Positions 29,098 through 37,803 of a DNA stretch of 64,000 nucleotides are shown one piece after another. Origin of the DNA: Opitutaceae bacterium EW11 (GTDB taxonomy: Bacteria; Verrucomicrobiota; Verrucomicrobiia; Opitutales; Opitutaceae); contig QAYY01000012.1 of the NCBI GenBank assembly GCA_003054665.1, positions 155,679-219,678 of the forward strand, given 5' to 3'. Numbering within the stretch: position 1 is the first letter of the stretch; every line of letters starts with the position of its first letter. The notes beneath the pieces were generated by a model. That model worked only from the letters and a program-made list of their open reading frames with translations, had not been told where the DNA came from and did no database searches. The translations under genes and the position numbers were made by a program.

Positions 29098-29737
29098 CCG
29101 CTCCCCTGGTTGCTGCAGCCAGGCACGCGAGCCCAGGGGCCCGTCGCCGGCAGATGAGTCGCGTCGCGTCGTTGCATGAAACACCAGAAAACACCGGTTT
29201 TGGCGCCGGCCTGCAAGCCGCAGCTACTGGCAAAGCAGAGAGAAAGACGGCGAGCCCGACGGAACAGGGCCGTTCATTGGATCTGGTCGGGAGACGGCCC
29301 TCTCCTCACCCACCGACAAACAAGACACGACAAACAAAAGTCCGCGGACCGGCACGGAATGGAGCCGCGTACCGGGCCAAAAAGAGGAGCTCGCCCTGCG
29401 ACATGGCCTGCGGACGAGACTCGCGAGCCGACGTTCCCCACGTCGCACAGGCTGGCCCGCGGTCGAGGCAAGCAGCGCGAGCCACCCCCCTCGGGTGGTC
29501 TTCGACGGACAACGCGGTGCCATCGACCTCCCCGCCCAAGGCACGAACAACCGCGCCTCCGTCCCTGGCGAGCCGCGCCCACGCCATCGTCCGCCGCCGT
29601 GCCTCCGAGTCGGGTACAACCGGAACACCCCTCCATCGGATATTGGCCTCAAGAGGCCAAGCGCACTCGGCCAGCACGGAGCCAGACACAGTTCTTTAGG
29701 CTAGCCCGACTATGCCGTATTCCCTAAACCACGACCA
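29098..29737. other. 640-nt divergent spacer without a convincing gene
   Basis: This spacer lies between the divergent GT2 operon and the epimerase gene. Several overlapping open frames of 120-180 codons exist on both strands, but they are rich in arginine, proline and alanine and carry no known motif. Each is mirrored by another frame on the opposite strand, as expected for GC-rich noncoding DNA. It must contain both promoters, but I could not place them with confidence. Confidence 0.5.
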
Positions 29738-30715
29738 ATGAAAGTGCTCGTCACCGGAGCCGCCGGCTTCATCGGCTACCATGTTTCCCGCCGCCTATCG
29801 GAATCGAAACGCTGTGAGGTTCTGGGCATCGACAACCTGAACGACTACTACTCGGTCGACCTCAAGCAGGCGCGGCTGAAGCAACTCGAGTCGTTCGATG
29901 CCTTTCGTTTTCTCCGGCTCGATTTCAGCGATGCCAAGGCGGTCCTCGCCATCTTCGAGCACTTCAAGCCCGACTACGTCGTGCACCTGGGCGCGCAGGC
30001 AGGCGTTCGCTACAGCCTGGAGAATCCCGCCGCGTATGTTCAGAGCAACATCACAGGCTTCCTGAACATGCTCGAAGCGGCGCGCATGCATCGTCCGCGG
30101 CATATGGTGTTCGCCTCGTCGAGCAGCGTTTACGGGGCCGGTGCGAAGGTGCCGTTCTCCGAAGACCAGATCACCGACCAGCCGGTCTCTTTCTACGGCG
30201 CGACCAAGAAGAGCAACGAGCTGATGGCCTACAGCTACTCCCACCTTCACAAGCTGAGCCTCACGGGGCTTCGGTTCTTCACGGTGTACGGGCCGTGGGG
30301 ACGACCGGATATGGCGCCCATTCTCTTTTCGAAGGCCATCAGCGAGGGGAAACCTCTGAGGCTGTTCAACGAAGGGAAAAACCTCCGCGACTTCACCTAC
30401 ATCGACGATATCGTCGACGGCATCCTGAAGGTCCTGCTCTACCCCGCCGCCGACACTCCGGTGCCGCCGTATCGCGTCTTCAACATCGGCCACCACCGCC
30501 CAGTCGAGACACGGCTCTTCGTGGAAATGCTGGAGACGCTCTTGGGCAAGAAGGCGAAAATCGAACTCCTCCCACCCCAGCCCGGCGACATGTTCGAAAC
30601 CTGCGCCAGCCTCGAGCGTATTCAGGCTGCCGTGGGATTTGAACCGAAAGTCCCCCTCGAGGAGGGCCTCCGTCGCTTCGTTGAGTGGTTCAAGGAATAC
30701 TACCGCCTCAGCTGA
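29738..30715 (+). CDS. UDP-glucuronate 4-epimerase-like SDR enzyme
   Basis: A 325-residue extended short-chain dehydrogenase. The NAD motif GAAGFIGYHVS starts at residue 7, and the catalytic YxxxK is YGATK in SFYGATKKSNELMA. RFFTVYGPWGRPDMAP and the LRDFTYIDDIVDGI segment are typical of UDP-glucuronate 4-epimerases, which make UDP-galacturonate for surface polysaccharides. Related UDP-glucose 4-epimerases are a possible alternative. A galacturonate product would suit lipid modification by the neighbouring divergent ArnC/ArnT-like operon, which is an inference. Confidence 0.85.
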   Translation: MKVLVTGAAGFIGYHVSRRLSESKRCEVLGIDNLNDYYSVDLKQARLKQLESFDAFRFLRLDFSDAKAVLAIFEHFKPDYVVHLGAQAGVRYSLENPAAYVQSNITGFLNMLEAARMHRPRHMVFASSSSVYGAGAKVPFSEDQITDQPVSFYGATKKSNELMAYSYSHLHKLSLTGLRFFTVYGPWGRPDMAPILFSKAISEGKPLRLFNEGKNLRDFTYIDDIVDGILKVLLYPAADTPVPPYRVFNIGHHRPVETRLFVEMLETLLGKKAKIELLPPQPGDMFETCASLERIQAAVGFEPKVPLEEGLRRFVEWFKEYYRLS

Positions 30716-30749
30716 CCGCACCGCTCCTGAGGGGGTCCCCTCGTCTCCG

Positions 30750-31115
30750 TCATCTACGCAGGGCTCCCGCTACGGAGGTCGCGATAGGTTTGTTGCCTTC
30801 CTCTTCGCCGGGCGTCTCCAGAAGCTTCTCCAGCGCTCGTCTGGCATCGCTCTCGCGAATCAACAGAAAAAGATGAAGCGCGACCGCAACGCTCAGACCC
30901 ACGATTCCCCGCACCTCATCCGTCGGCGAGCGTGACACGAGGAGCCCAAGCGCCGTCGAGCTGAGCGCCAGCGCAGCCGTCGCGGAATAGAGCTCAACCC
31001 ACGAGGCACGCGCAAGCAGTGTGGGCAGGCACTTTGACTCTGCGAGTCGAAGGCGGGCAGTGCGCAGATCGCGTTCAAGCTGCCAGCGCACCTGACAAAA
31101 GGAAAAGCACCGCAT
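30750..31115 (-). CDS. Small two-helix membrane protein
   Basis: A 121-residue protein with two hydrophobic helices at about residues 38-60 (VELYSATAALALSSTALGLLV by parts) and 68-85 (IVGLSVAVALHLFLLI). Charged N- and C-terminal tails flank them. The ATG at 31115 has AAAGG 8 nt upstream. The open frame extends further but with cysteine- and arginine-rich residues unlike a start. I do not recognise the family. It lies just downstream of the secretin gene on the same strand and may belong to the same acquired module. Confidence 0.5.
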   Translation of the reverse strand: MRCFSFCQVRWQLERDLRTARLRLAESKCLPTLLARASWVELYSATAALALSSTALGLLVSRSPTDEVRGIVGLSVAVALHLFLLIRESDARRALEKLLETPGEEEGNKPIATSVAGALRR

Positions 31116-31331
31116 CGATCTGCCTTTCAGGATTCCTAACAGCCGGCAGATGGGACGGCCCAAGGAGCAAGTGAGCCAAACGGTGGCTCGATTCTCCGAG
31201 TCTGCTGGACGCCCTGCCCGCTCGGCAACCCTCGCTGAAAAACATCGCGGAAACGGGCCGCCCAACTCGACGTGAGAGGCTGAACGAGCGCGCTCGGGAT
31301 CGCTTTCACGGCAGAACCAGCTCCGCGGCTC

Positions 31332-32426
31332 TCAGAGCTTCGCATGAGAACCTTTCAACTCCACCGGCGGCATGTCCGTCGCCGGAGCACTCACGATGCT
31401 TGGGATGATATACCCTATAAGGTTTCGCTGCTGGCCTTTCTGATTCGAATGCCGGAAGAGCGCGCCAAGCACCGGCACACGGCCAAGCACGGGGATGCTG
31501 GACTCGTTTTTCGAATTGGAAAGTCCTGTCAGACCGCCGAACGCCAACGCCTGTCCCTCCTCGACCGTCGCGGTGAATTGGTACTTCTGGCTGTCGACTA
31601 TCGGATAAAGGACGTTCGACGTCACCTGCCGGAAGCCCGACAGACGCCCTAGCTCCATCTTCACGATAAGTCGGATCTTCGGCTTTTCGCCGGGAGCGCC
31701 CCTAAAGTACGTTGGCACCACATTCACCGCGGTGCCGATGCGCTTCACCGAAATGCGGTTGGTCGTCGACCCCAGCCCCCCGTCAACCGCACCGGGCGAA
31801 AGCGTGCTCGATTCCAGGAAGGGCTCCTCCTGACCGACAGAGAAAAGCGCTTCATGATTGGACGTGGTGACCACGAACGGATTCTCAATCTTTTCGCTCT
31901 TCTCGTCCTTTTCGAGGGCGTTGAGCTGCAGGCTGAGAGCCGAAGAACTGAGGATCGCCTGCGGCGGCCAACGTTTATCCGTGAGCCGCTGAAGGTTGAT
32001 CCTGTTATCGGTACCCGACTGCGCGTCGCTCAACGTGAGCTTCGGCTGAGCTTCACCGTAGTCGATGCCGAGAATGGTTTGGGGATCGCTCGTCGTAGCG
32101 AAAAACCGGGCTTCGATCCTGATTTGCACTGGCGGCTGATCCGCTTGTTTCACGTACTCGGCGACCAAGTCGTGCTGGCTGCGGTAGCAGACGACGTACA
32201 GTGCGTTCGTTTTAGGCAGATAGAGCACCTTCTGACCCTTTTCCGAATACTTGGCGTCGAGCACCACTTTCTGAATACCCTTCTCGTCAGGTATCTTTCC
32301 CTCCGACTGGGCGAGGCTCAACGATAGCGGCGGAAGGCCAATCAGCTCGCGGACATCATCGACCACCTGCTTCGAATCGATCTTGTAGATCAAGTCGAAT
32401 CCCTGGCCGCTAGCGCCCGGACTCAT
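31332..32426 (-). CDS. Secretin-domain protein lacking a signal peptide
   Basis: A 364-residue protein with an N1-like module (residues 55-115, with VLYLPKTNALYVVCY) and a secretin core (about 150-350). The core contains the conserved GRVPVLGALFRHSN and the NLIGYIIPSIV strand. Secretins form outer-membrane rings of type II/III systems, pili and filamentous phages. This one starts MSPGASGQGFDL without a signal sequence. Its ATG overlaps the stop of the upstream membrane-protein gene (ATGA), so translation is coupled. It could be a truncated or domesticated secretin, or be exported with the aid of its partner. It lies in a module with a conjugation-type ATPase. Confidence 0.75.
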   Translation of the reverse strand: MSPGASGQGFDLIYKIDSKQVVDDVRELIGLPPLSLSLAQSEGKIPDEKGIQKVVLDAKYSEKGQKVLYLPKTNALYVVCYRSQHDLVAEYVKQADQPPVQIRIEARFFATTSDPQTILGIDYGEAQPKLTLSDAQSGTDNRINLQRLTDKRWPPQAILSSSALSLQLNALEKDEKSEKIENPFVVTTSNHEALFSVGQEEPFLESSTLSPGAVDGGLGSTTNRISVKRIGTAVNVVPTYFRGAPGEKPKIRLIVKMELGRLSGFRQVTSNVLYPIVDSQKYQFTATVEEGQALAFGGLTGLSNSKNESSIPVLGRVPVLGALFRHSNQKGQQRNLIGYIIPSIVSAPATDMPPVELKGSHAKL

Positions 32427-32926
32427 TGCATCGCCCGAGCTCTGCTGGCCAAAATGCGTCCCCGATCCCGCAGCTGAAACTGCGTCAAGGTTGGCACGCC
32501 GAAACTCATCCGCATTCCCTCCTCGCCGCGACTCATCTTCTGCGCCCCTTCAATCCCGAGGTACATGGCGATCGCAAGAAAGAGCCCGATCGTTATCCAC
32601 AGAGCGTACTGCAGGAGGTCCTGCACTTCCTTGCCGATCAGCGGTTCCGTTGGCGGAAAATCGATTCCAAGGTTCTTGAAGAGCCCCACTCCATTAAATG
32701 CCGACTGCACGGCCCACGGAATAACCGCGATCAGGAAGCCGCTCTTGATTTCTGCGAAGGCGTCTTCGCCGCGTATCCAGTTCTTGAAGCCCATGCCGAT
32801 CTTCACAAGCGACGTTACGGTGCATCCCGCCAACACCGTCATCACCGCATAAAGAATGATGTTCCCAAACTGCTTCGGCACGTCGATCACCGCCAGCCCC
32901 TCACCCAGCCAACATAGCGAGTTCAT
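32423..32926 (-). CDS. Polytopic small membrane protein of the acquired module
   Basis: A 167-residue protein with hydrophobic segments at about residues 22-44 (ILYAVMTVLAGCTVTSLV), 60-80 and 103-125 (LLQYALWITIGLFLAIAMYL). It ends in a basic tail. I do not recognise the family; a pore-forming or pilus-like component of a secretion apparatus is possible. No Shine-Dalgarno precedes ATG 32926. GTG at codon 13 has GAGGGG upstream and is an alternative start. An AT-rich spacer with an 8-bp inverted repeat lies upstream, and the secretin gene overlaps its end. Confidence 0.6.
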   Translation of the reverse strand: MNSLCWLGEGLAVIDVPKQFGNIILYAVMTVLAGCTVTSLVKIGMGFKNWIRGEDAFAEIKSGFLIAVIPWAVQSAFNGVGLFKNLGIDFPPTEPLIGKEVQDLLQYALWITIGLFLAIAMYLGIEGAQKMSRGEEGMRMSFGVPTLTQFQLRDRGRILASRARAMQ

Positions 32927-32936
32927 GAGGTGAATA

Positions 32937-32973
32937 AGTACGAAGTTATATCGTATGTCAATGTTTTCGTACT
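32937..32973. promoter_or_regulatory. Inverted repeat in AT-rich leader
   Basis: AGTACGAA (32937-32944) and TTCGTACT (32966-32973) form a perfect 8-bp inverted repeat around an AT-rich 21-nt centre. The site lies directly upstream of the 167-residue membrane-protein gene. On the minus strand TTGACA followed after 17 nt by CTTATT could serve as a promoter inside it. A repressor operator is plausible but unproven. Confidence 0.4.
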
Positions 32974-33169
32974 AGCGTTTCTGCGAGATCCCAGAAACTC
33001 CTGTGTGAGTGCGTCTTCACGCATCATTTTCCTGAAATGTGCCCTATCATCTGCGACCGAGGCCGTTCACCTCCGCCTCGCGTCCGGTCAGCAGGCGAAC
33101 CGTGGAGAGAACCGGATGCGCCGGCTTCGCGCGTCCTTTGGGTTCCGGACAGTCGGGTTCCGGACAGTC

Positions 33170-34957
33170 CTACCTGCGAATTCGCACCGTCGGCGGTCTG
33201 AAGGCGCAGTATTTCGGCCCGCGACGGGTCACGGCGAGTTTGCACCGCATCCAGGGCAGCGCCAAACCGGCAAACCATACCGGAACTCGACCGCGTTCAT
33301 CCAGAGGTGTGAACTGCCTGATCTGATGATTGCCGGCCGCGTGGCAGAATACGGCAACGAACTTCGGCAACTGCCTGAGTTGGTACGGCTCGATAAAATA
33401 GGAGACCTCTTCGCTGTACGAGGTGCTCCGGCGGCCGTCCTGTTGCCGGGTATAGCTGCGCTTTTTACGAACGCCTTTTCCGATGAAGCGCGCAGACTCC
33501 TCCGCACACTCTTCATCTGCAGCCTGCAGGATTATTCTGTTGCGCAGATTGCCTAGAATGGGCGCCGCCTGTTCCTTGCCGCCGAGAGCCTTTTCCAGCT
33601 GAGACCGAAACTGCGTCGCGATCACGGTTGTCGCCTGGTACTGCCGCAGGATGTCGACATCCCCGTCGACGGGCATGATGAACCGCTGTGCCTCATCCTG
33701 CCAAAGCACCATGAGGTTGTAGGCCTTGTGAGTCGGCTGGCGCGACCGAGCGTGTGCGTAAGCCAGCACCTTCAAGAGCGAACAGAGATACCGGCGCTCG
33801 ATCGCGTATCGCTGGGGCAACGACAAGCAGATCATCTTGCCCTCGTCCATGCAGGCCATTGTGAAATTCGCGCTTTCGGACCCGAATACCTCGTGGATGG
33901 CGTCGTCCGTAAACCAGCGGAGATAGTTGGTGATCGTGCCTTTCACACCTTCCATCTGCTCCTGTGCTCGGACGTTCCAATAACGCTTGTGAAAATGCTC
34001 GAGCGCCTGGACCAGCACGGCGTTCTCACAGCCGCGAAAGCGCGGCACTAGCACGCCCAACGTTTCTGCCGCTGGATCCCCGCCGGCCGGGGCAGCCACG
34101 AGCAACCCGGCGCGGTCCGCAAGAAGTCGCCGGAACTCTTCTTCGCTTGTCAGAATCTCGTAGATCCCGCGCAGCGTGGGCGCGACCCACTGCGCTGTCG
34201 GCGCCCCCGTTGCCTGCTGCCATTGGCGCACGCCACGGAAGAGATCGATCGCCGCCCCGATGTGCAGGCCGGCCTGCGTCTTGAAGAAACCCTTGTCGTC
34301 CTTTCCGGAGGCGATGGTTTCCGCCACGGTCAGGATGGCGTCAACGTACTGCGACGTTCGCACGCACTCATCACCAAGCACATTGAACCGAAAAGGCGGC
34401 TGCCAGTCCGCGGCCGCATCCTCGGGCCGCGTTCGGAGTTCTCGAACGTCTCCACGGCGCCCATACGTTCCGAGGATCGGCAAGACTTCGTCGGCGAAGA
34501 AGCCCTTCTCGTCGATGAACAGGCCTCCCCAGTCCTTCTCCGACCGACAGAGTTGATGCATGAGGAGCTTCAGAGCCTCCGTCTTTCCGCTGCCGGTCGT
34601 TCCCGAAATGTACCAACCGCGGCAGAAGTCGTTTCGCGTCCAAACGAGATCGGCCATCGCCAGCGTTCGCCGCTCGCCGGGTTTGCGCTTCCGCGAGAGG
34701 AGGACGCCCGCAATCGCTCCGGAGACCGCGCCTAGCATCAGCGCCGCAGACGGCATCTGGGCACCCCATCGAGCAACTGGCGCGCTCAATTCGAATGCGC
34801 ATGCCATCGATCCCGCACCTGCAGCCGAGGCCAAGGCCACGACAAACAGCCGTACAAGCCCGGCTGCCGAAACACAGTTCCCAGTTCCGCCCAAACCCCC
34901 ATGCGGTTTTTCGCCGCTCAAGATCTCCGCCGCCATTTCCGAACACCGGCATATCAT
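33170..34957 (-). CDS. TraG/VirD4-like type IV coupling ATPase
   Basis: A 595-residue DNA-pumping ATPase of the type IV coupling protein type. Two membrane helices (about residues 31-52 and 68-88) precede the nucleotide-binding domain, with Walker A GTTGSGKT (119-126) and FIDEKG. The second acidic motif LMVLWQDEAQRF matches the Walker B/TraG-D C-terminal region, followed by ATTVIATQFRSQLEKALGG. No relaxase, VirB4 or integrase gene is near. It is the largest gene of a lower-GC island that includes the secretin. The start codon ATG 34957 lies inside a 15-bp palindrome. Confidence 0.8.
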   Translation of the reverse strand: MICRCSEMAAEILSGEKPHGGLGGTGNCVSAAGLVRLFVVALASAAGAGSMACAFELSAPVARWGAQMPSAALMLGAVSGAIAGVLLSRKRKPGERRTLAMADLVWTRNDFCRGWYISGTTGSGKTEALKLLMHQLCRSEKDWGGLFIDEKGFFADEVLPILGTYGRRGDVRELRTRPEDAAADWQPPFRFNVLGDECVRTSQYVDAILTVAETIASGKDDKGFFKTQAGLHIGAAIDLFRGVRQWQQATGAPTAQWVAPTLRGIYEILTSEEEFRRLLADRAGLLVAAPAGGDPAAETLGVLVPRFRGCENAVLVQALEHFHKRYWNVRAQEQMEGVKGTITNYLRWFTDDAIHEVFGSESANFTMACMDEGKMICLSLPQRYAIERRYLCSLLKVLAYAHARSRQPTHKAYNLMVLWQDEAQRFIMPVDGDVDILRQYQATTVIATQFRSQLEKALGGKEQAAPILGNLRNRIILQAADEECAEESARFIGKGVRKKRSYTRQQDGRRSTSYSEEVSYFIEPYQLRQLPKFVAVFCHAAGNHQIRQFTPLDERGRVPVWFAGLALPWMRCKLAVTRRGPKYCAFRPPTVRIRR

Positions 34958-34962
34958 ATGCC
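34948..34962. promoter_or_regulatory. Palindrome over the coupling-ATPase start codon
   Basis: GGCATAT-C-ATATGCC is a perfect 7-bp-arm palindrome that includes the ATG of the ATPase gene. Such placement would suit an autoregulatory operator or a site controlling translation. No binding protein is known. Confidence 0.35.
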
Positions 34963-35088
34963 CGTTGTCTATCTTTTATTACCCACATGGCATTCCTTGC
35001 TTTGCGCTCGTGAAGCTCGTGTCCCGACTTGCGCAGAGACAACGCCGCGGCAAAGTGGATATTCTCCCGCGTCCGAGCCCTTCCCGTT

Positions 35089-35565
35089 ATGATCAAAAAG
35101 GTGGCCCTCGTCCTGGCTGTCGTGTTGGTGCTGATCCAGTTCATCCGCCCGGCGATTCACACGACCTTCGTAGCCCAGCCCAAAGACCTGTTTGCGCTCC
35201 ATCCCGCTCCGGCAGCGGTCCAGGAAAAGATCCGAGACGCCTGCTACGATTGCCATTCTATGAACACCCGCATGCCCTGGTACGCCCAGGTGCAGCCCAT
35301 ACGTTGGTGGCTCGCGGACCACATCCGCGAGGGGCGTCAGCACCTGAACTTCTCTCAGTTCGCCGACTATCCCGCAAAGCGTGCAGCTCGGAAGCTGCAA
35401 GAGAGCATCGACGAGATTCGCGACGATGAAATGCCACTCCCTTCATACACGTGGATTCACACAGACGCCCGGCTAACCGCCGAAGACGAAAAGGCCATTA
35501 CGGAATGGCTGGCGTCCGTCCGAGACCAGATCAAAGCCGCTGGAGCAGAGAGCCCAAGCCGCTGA
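35089..35565 (+). CDS. Membrane-anchored haem-binding-domain protein
   Basis: A 158-residue protein with an N-terminal membrane anchor (residues 1-22, MIKKVALVLAVVLVLIQFI), followed by a periplasmic domain with one c-type haem motif CYDCH (near residue 50). The sequence RMPWYAQVQPIRWWLADHIREG and the terminal helix match the haem-binding domain family (PF14376-type). These are usually found near cytochromes or oxidases. I choose ATG 35089 because the signal anchor starts there. It is probably a small electron-transfer or sensory cytochrome. No partner lies beside it. Confidence 0.82.
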   Translation: MIKKVALVLAVVLVLIQFIRPAIHTTFVAQPKDLFALHPAPAAVQEKIRDACYDCHSMNTRMPWYAQVQPIRWWLADHIREGRQHLNFSQFADYPAKRAARKLQESIDEIRDDEMPLPSYTWIHTDARLTAEDEKAITEWLASVRDQIKAAGAESPSR

Positions 35566-35627
35566 GCCGACCCGGCAGTTCGTCACCTGCACGTCGGGGT
35601 GACGCGGGCGACGCTTCTTGACGTCGC

Positions 35628-36932
35628 TCAGTCGAAACCTCGGCTCAAGCGGTCCCGAAGCGAGTCGATCAGCGTTCCGATTTCCCGATTCAAATCGGCA
35701 ATGTCTTGGCCCGTTTGTGCCATGGCGTCTGCATCCGCCAAGCGGTTCTCCCGGCAGAAGTCCGCGGCGATCGTGGCGTCCTCCAGGTAGCCGAGCGCCC
35801 GCTTCAGCCATGCGATGCAAACTCCACATTCATCCACCGGTGGCGGCCAATCGCGTCCGTCGAGCGCTCCGGCCAACTTGCCTCCGGCTTTCGTGACAGA
35901 TCGAATCAGGTCCGAGACCGGGTGCTCGCTCGTGTCGTCCGCCGGAAGCCAATGACCCTGATCCGCAGCGGCCATCAGGCGGAGTGCGAAATCACGCAAA
36001 CGCTCGGAAAGCGGATGCCGTCGTTCCAGGTCTGCCTGGAAACCGGGATCTTTGGCGATTTCCTCGGCCGCGCGGTTCACTTCTTCCATCCATTCCGCCC
36101 GCCGCGCCTGCTCCTCGGGCGTCAGCGGGGGCATGTCCGCATCCTCTCTGCGACGTTCCAGCTCTTCCTCGAGAATCGACTCGAGATCGGCTCCCTCCCC
36201 TGCTTCGTCGAGCCGCGCCAGCAAACGATCGGTCAGCCGATCCGAATCGGCGATCAGCTCGTCTGCTTCCTCCTCGGACAAGGGCGCGTCGCCGCGCCAG
36301 CTCTCTCTCTCCCCGTTATCGTCATCATCGCCGAAGCGATCGTCGTCTTCCTCGCTCCGCTCAAGCTCGGAGTCATCCGTGTCACGCGTCTCAAGTGGCG
36401 GCTTGAACGCTGTGCACTCGCTGGAAAGCAGACCCAGCTTTTGAAAGAACTGCTCGGTGGCTTCGGCATTCTTCTGCCTCTGCTCCGCTTCCTCCTCGGC
36501 CGTCATTTCCCAAGCAGCATCGGACGCGATTCTCAGTTGGTAGGACGCCGTTTCGATCACGACGCGGCCGTTTGCCCCGCTGAACCATTCGAAATAGACG
36601 CTGTTCCCCCAATGCCACGGGAAGGGTTTGTTCAACCCATAATACGTGCCCATCTGCTCAAGTGAGATCTCCGGCACTCGGACTTTTCGGGAAGCGGTGA
36701 AATCACCAACGACGCCAATCTGACGGCCGGAAAACAGCGCCGCCAAGCCCGGCTGAGGCGACGGGTTCACAAACTGAAGCCGCCGACCCGCGAGGTCCCG
36801 ACTCGCGTTGCCTTGCAGATCCAGCTCGACCGGTGCTTCGCGACCGAGAAACCAAAGGCGGCCGACAATTCGGCCGCGAATGCGGTTGTCGATTTCTCCA
36901 CGAATCAGGTGTGTATCGATGCGCCACGCCAT
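35628..36932 (-). CDS. Hypothetical acidic protein divergent from DUF4202
   Basis: A 434-residue soluble protein. Residues 1-165 form a beta-rich globular region (MAWRIDTHLIRGEIDNRI to IETASYQLRIAS by parts). The centre (about 170-300) is highly acidic, with EDDDRFGDDDDNG and glutamate-rich helices. The C-terminal 130 residues are helical, ending in a segment with several short ALxEDATIA-like helices. I do not recognise a catalytic motif. It is convergent with the haem-binding gene and divergent from the DUF4202 gene, with a 150-nt shared upstream region. The first 65 codons of the longer frame overlap that region and are excluded. Confidence 0.6.
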   Translation of the reverse strand: MAWRIDTHLIRGEIDNRIRGRIVGRLWFLGREAPVELDLQGNASRDLAGRRLQFVNPSPQPGLAALFSGRQIGVVGDFTASRKVRVPEISLEQMGTYYGLNKPFPWHWGNSVYFEWFSGANGRVVIETASYQLRIASDAAWEMTAEEEAEQRQKNAEATEQFFQKLGLLSSECTAFKPPLETRDTDDSELERSEEDDDRFGDDDDNGERESWRGDAPLSEEEADELIADSDRLTDRLLARLDEAGEGADLESILEEELERRREDADMPPLTPEEQARRAEWMEEVNRAAEEIAKDPGFQADLERRHPLSERLRDFALRLMAAADQGHWLPADDTSEHPVSDLIRSVTKAGGKLAGALDGRDWPPPVDECGVCIAWLKRALGYLEDATIAADFCRENRLADADAMAQTGQDIADLNREIGTLIDSLRDRLSRGFD

Positions 36933-37082
36933 CGGCGCCACTGACCATCCCGAACGGCACGGGTTCTGTTCCTCACGGAATTCGTCGTCCGAGGTCCTTA
37001 ATCCGCCTTCATCCGGCAAGCGTCCGCCTCGGCCGACTCGTCGCTTGCCTGTGAGCCAGACGATGATACGAACCGCAGTCGA

Positions 37083-37670
37083 ATGGACGTATACGCCCAA
37101 GCGCGGAAACTGATCGACCAGTCCCATGCAGCCGACCCTGTGCGCACGCCCGACGGACGGTCGGCGGAACTGGTGTACGCAGACAACATGGAGCGTTGGG
37201 TGACTCTGGTAGCGGAGGAGGATTCAGAAGTCCTTCGGCTCGCGGCGCGTTGCCAACATCTCGAACGCTGGTCTGTCCCGCGGTCCACGTTCTCACTCGA
37301 CAAAGCAGGCTACCACGCCTGGCGCCGATCCCTCTACGTCAAGCAGGCCGAGCGCGCTCGGGAGCTGCTCCGACAGGCCGGAGTGTCCGCTGCAGAAGCC
37401 GACGAAGTTGCCACGTGGGTATCCAAGACCGGACTGAAGACGAACTTCGGCACTCAGGCACTGGAGGATGCCGCATGTCTGGTCTTCCTGGAGAACGAAA
37501 TCCAAGCATTTGCCGCGCAGCACTCCGAGTATCCGCGGGAGAAGTTCATCGACATTCTTCGGAAGACTTGGCGCAAGATGAGCCCCAAAGCCCGAGAACT
37601 CGCATTGGGTCTTCAATTACCCGCCGCGATCAGCGAGCTCGTCCGGGACGCTGTGCAAGGGGCGGAATGA
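37083..37670 (+). CDS. DUF4202 protein
   Basis: A 195-residue helical protein that I recognise as DUF4202, widespread in bacteria and fungi. Conserved features are ARKLIDQSHAADPV at the start, RCQHLERWSVPRSTF with the H-x-x-RW motif, and DAACLVFLENEI. Its HD-like histidine and glutamate residues suggest a metal-dependent hydrolase, but the function is not established. The divergent promoter is shared with the acidic protein. Confidence 0.8.
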   Translation: MDVYAQARKLIDQSHAADPVRTPDGRSAELVYADNMERWVTLVAEEDSEVLRLAARCQHLERWSVPRSTFSLDKAGYHAWRRSLYVKQAERARELLRQAGVSAAEADEVATWVSKTGLKTNFGTQALEDAACLVFLENEIQAFAAQHSEYPREKFIDILRKTWRKMSPKARELALGLQLPAAISELVRDAVQGAE

Positions 37671-37803
37671 CCGGTCCGGGGTTGCCCGGCACTGCAACAA
37701 AGTCGGACCCGCTTTTCTTGGCCAGAGACGTTCGGTGCTGGTGCAACTCACCAGCGCGATCACGGCGCCGGGCGAGAGAGACTACGCCCGTAGCCTGCGA
37801 GAC

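Noticed and set aside
29154-29727. Several 120-180-codon frames in the spacer before the epimerase
   Set aside because: They overlap on both strands, have biased low-information composition and no ribosome sites.
31136-31345. A 69-codon frame overlapping the secretin stop
   Set aside because: It has an ATG overlapping the stop region, but no recognisable composition or motif and no ribosome site.
32940-32955. Sequence similar to one 13-bp loxP arm (ATAACTTCGTA on the minus strand)
   Set aside because: Only 11 of 13 bases in one arm match, and no second arm or Cre-like gene is present. Treated as coincidence within the AT-rich leader.
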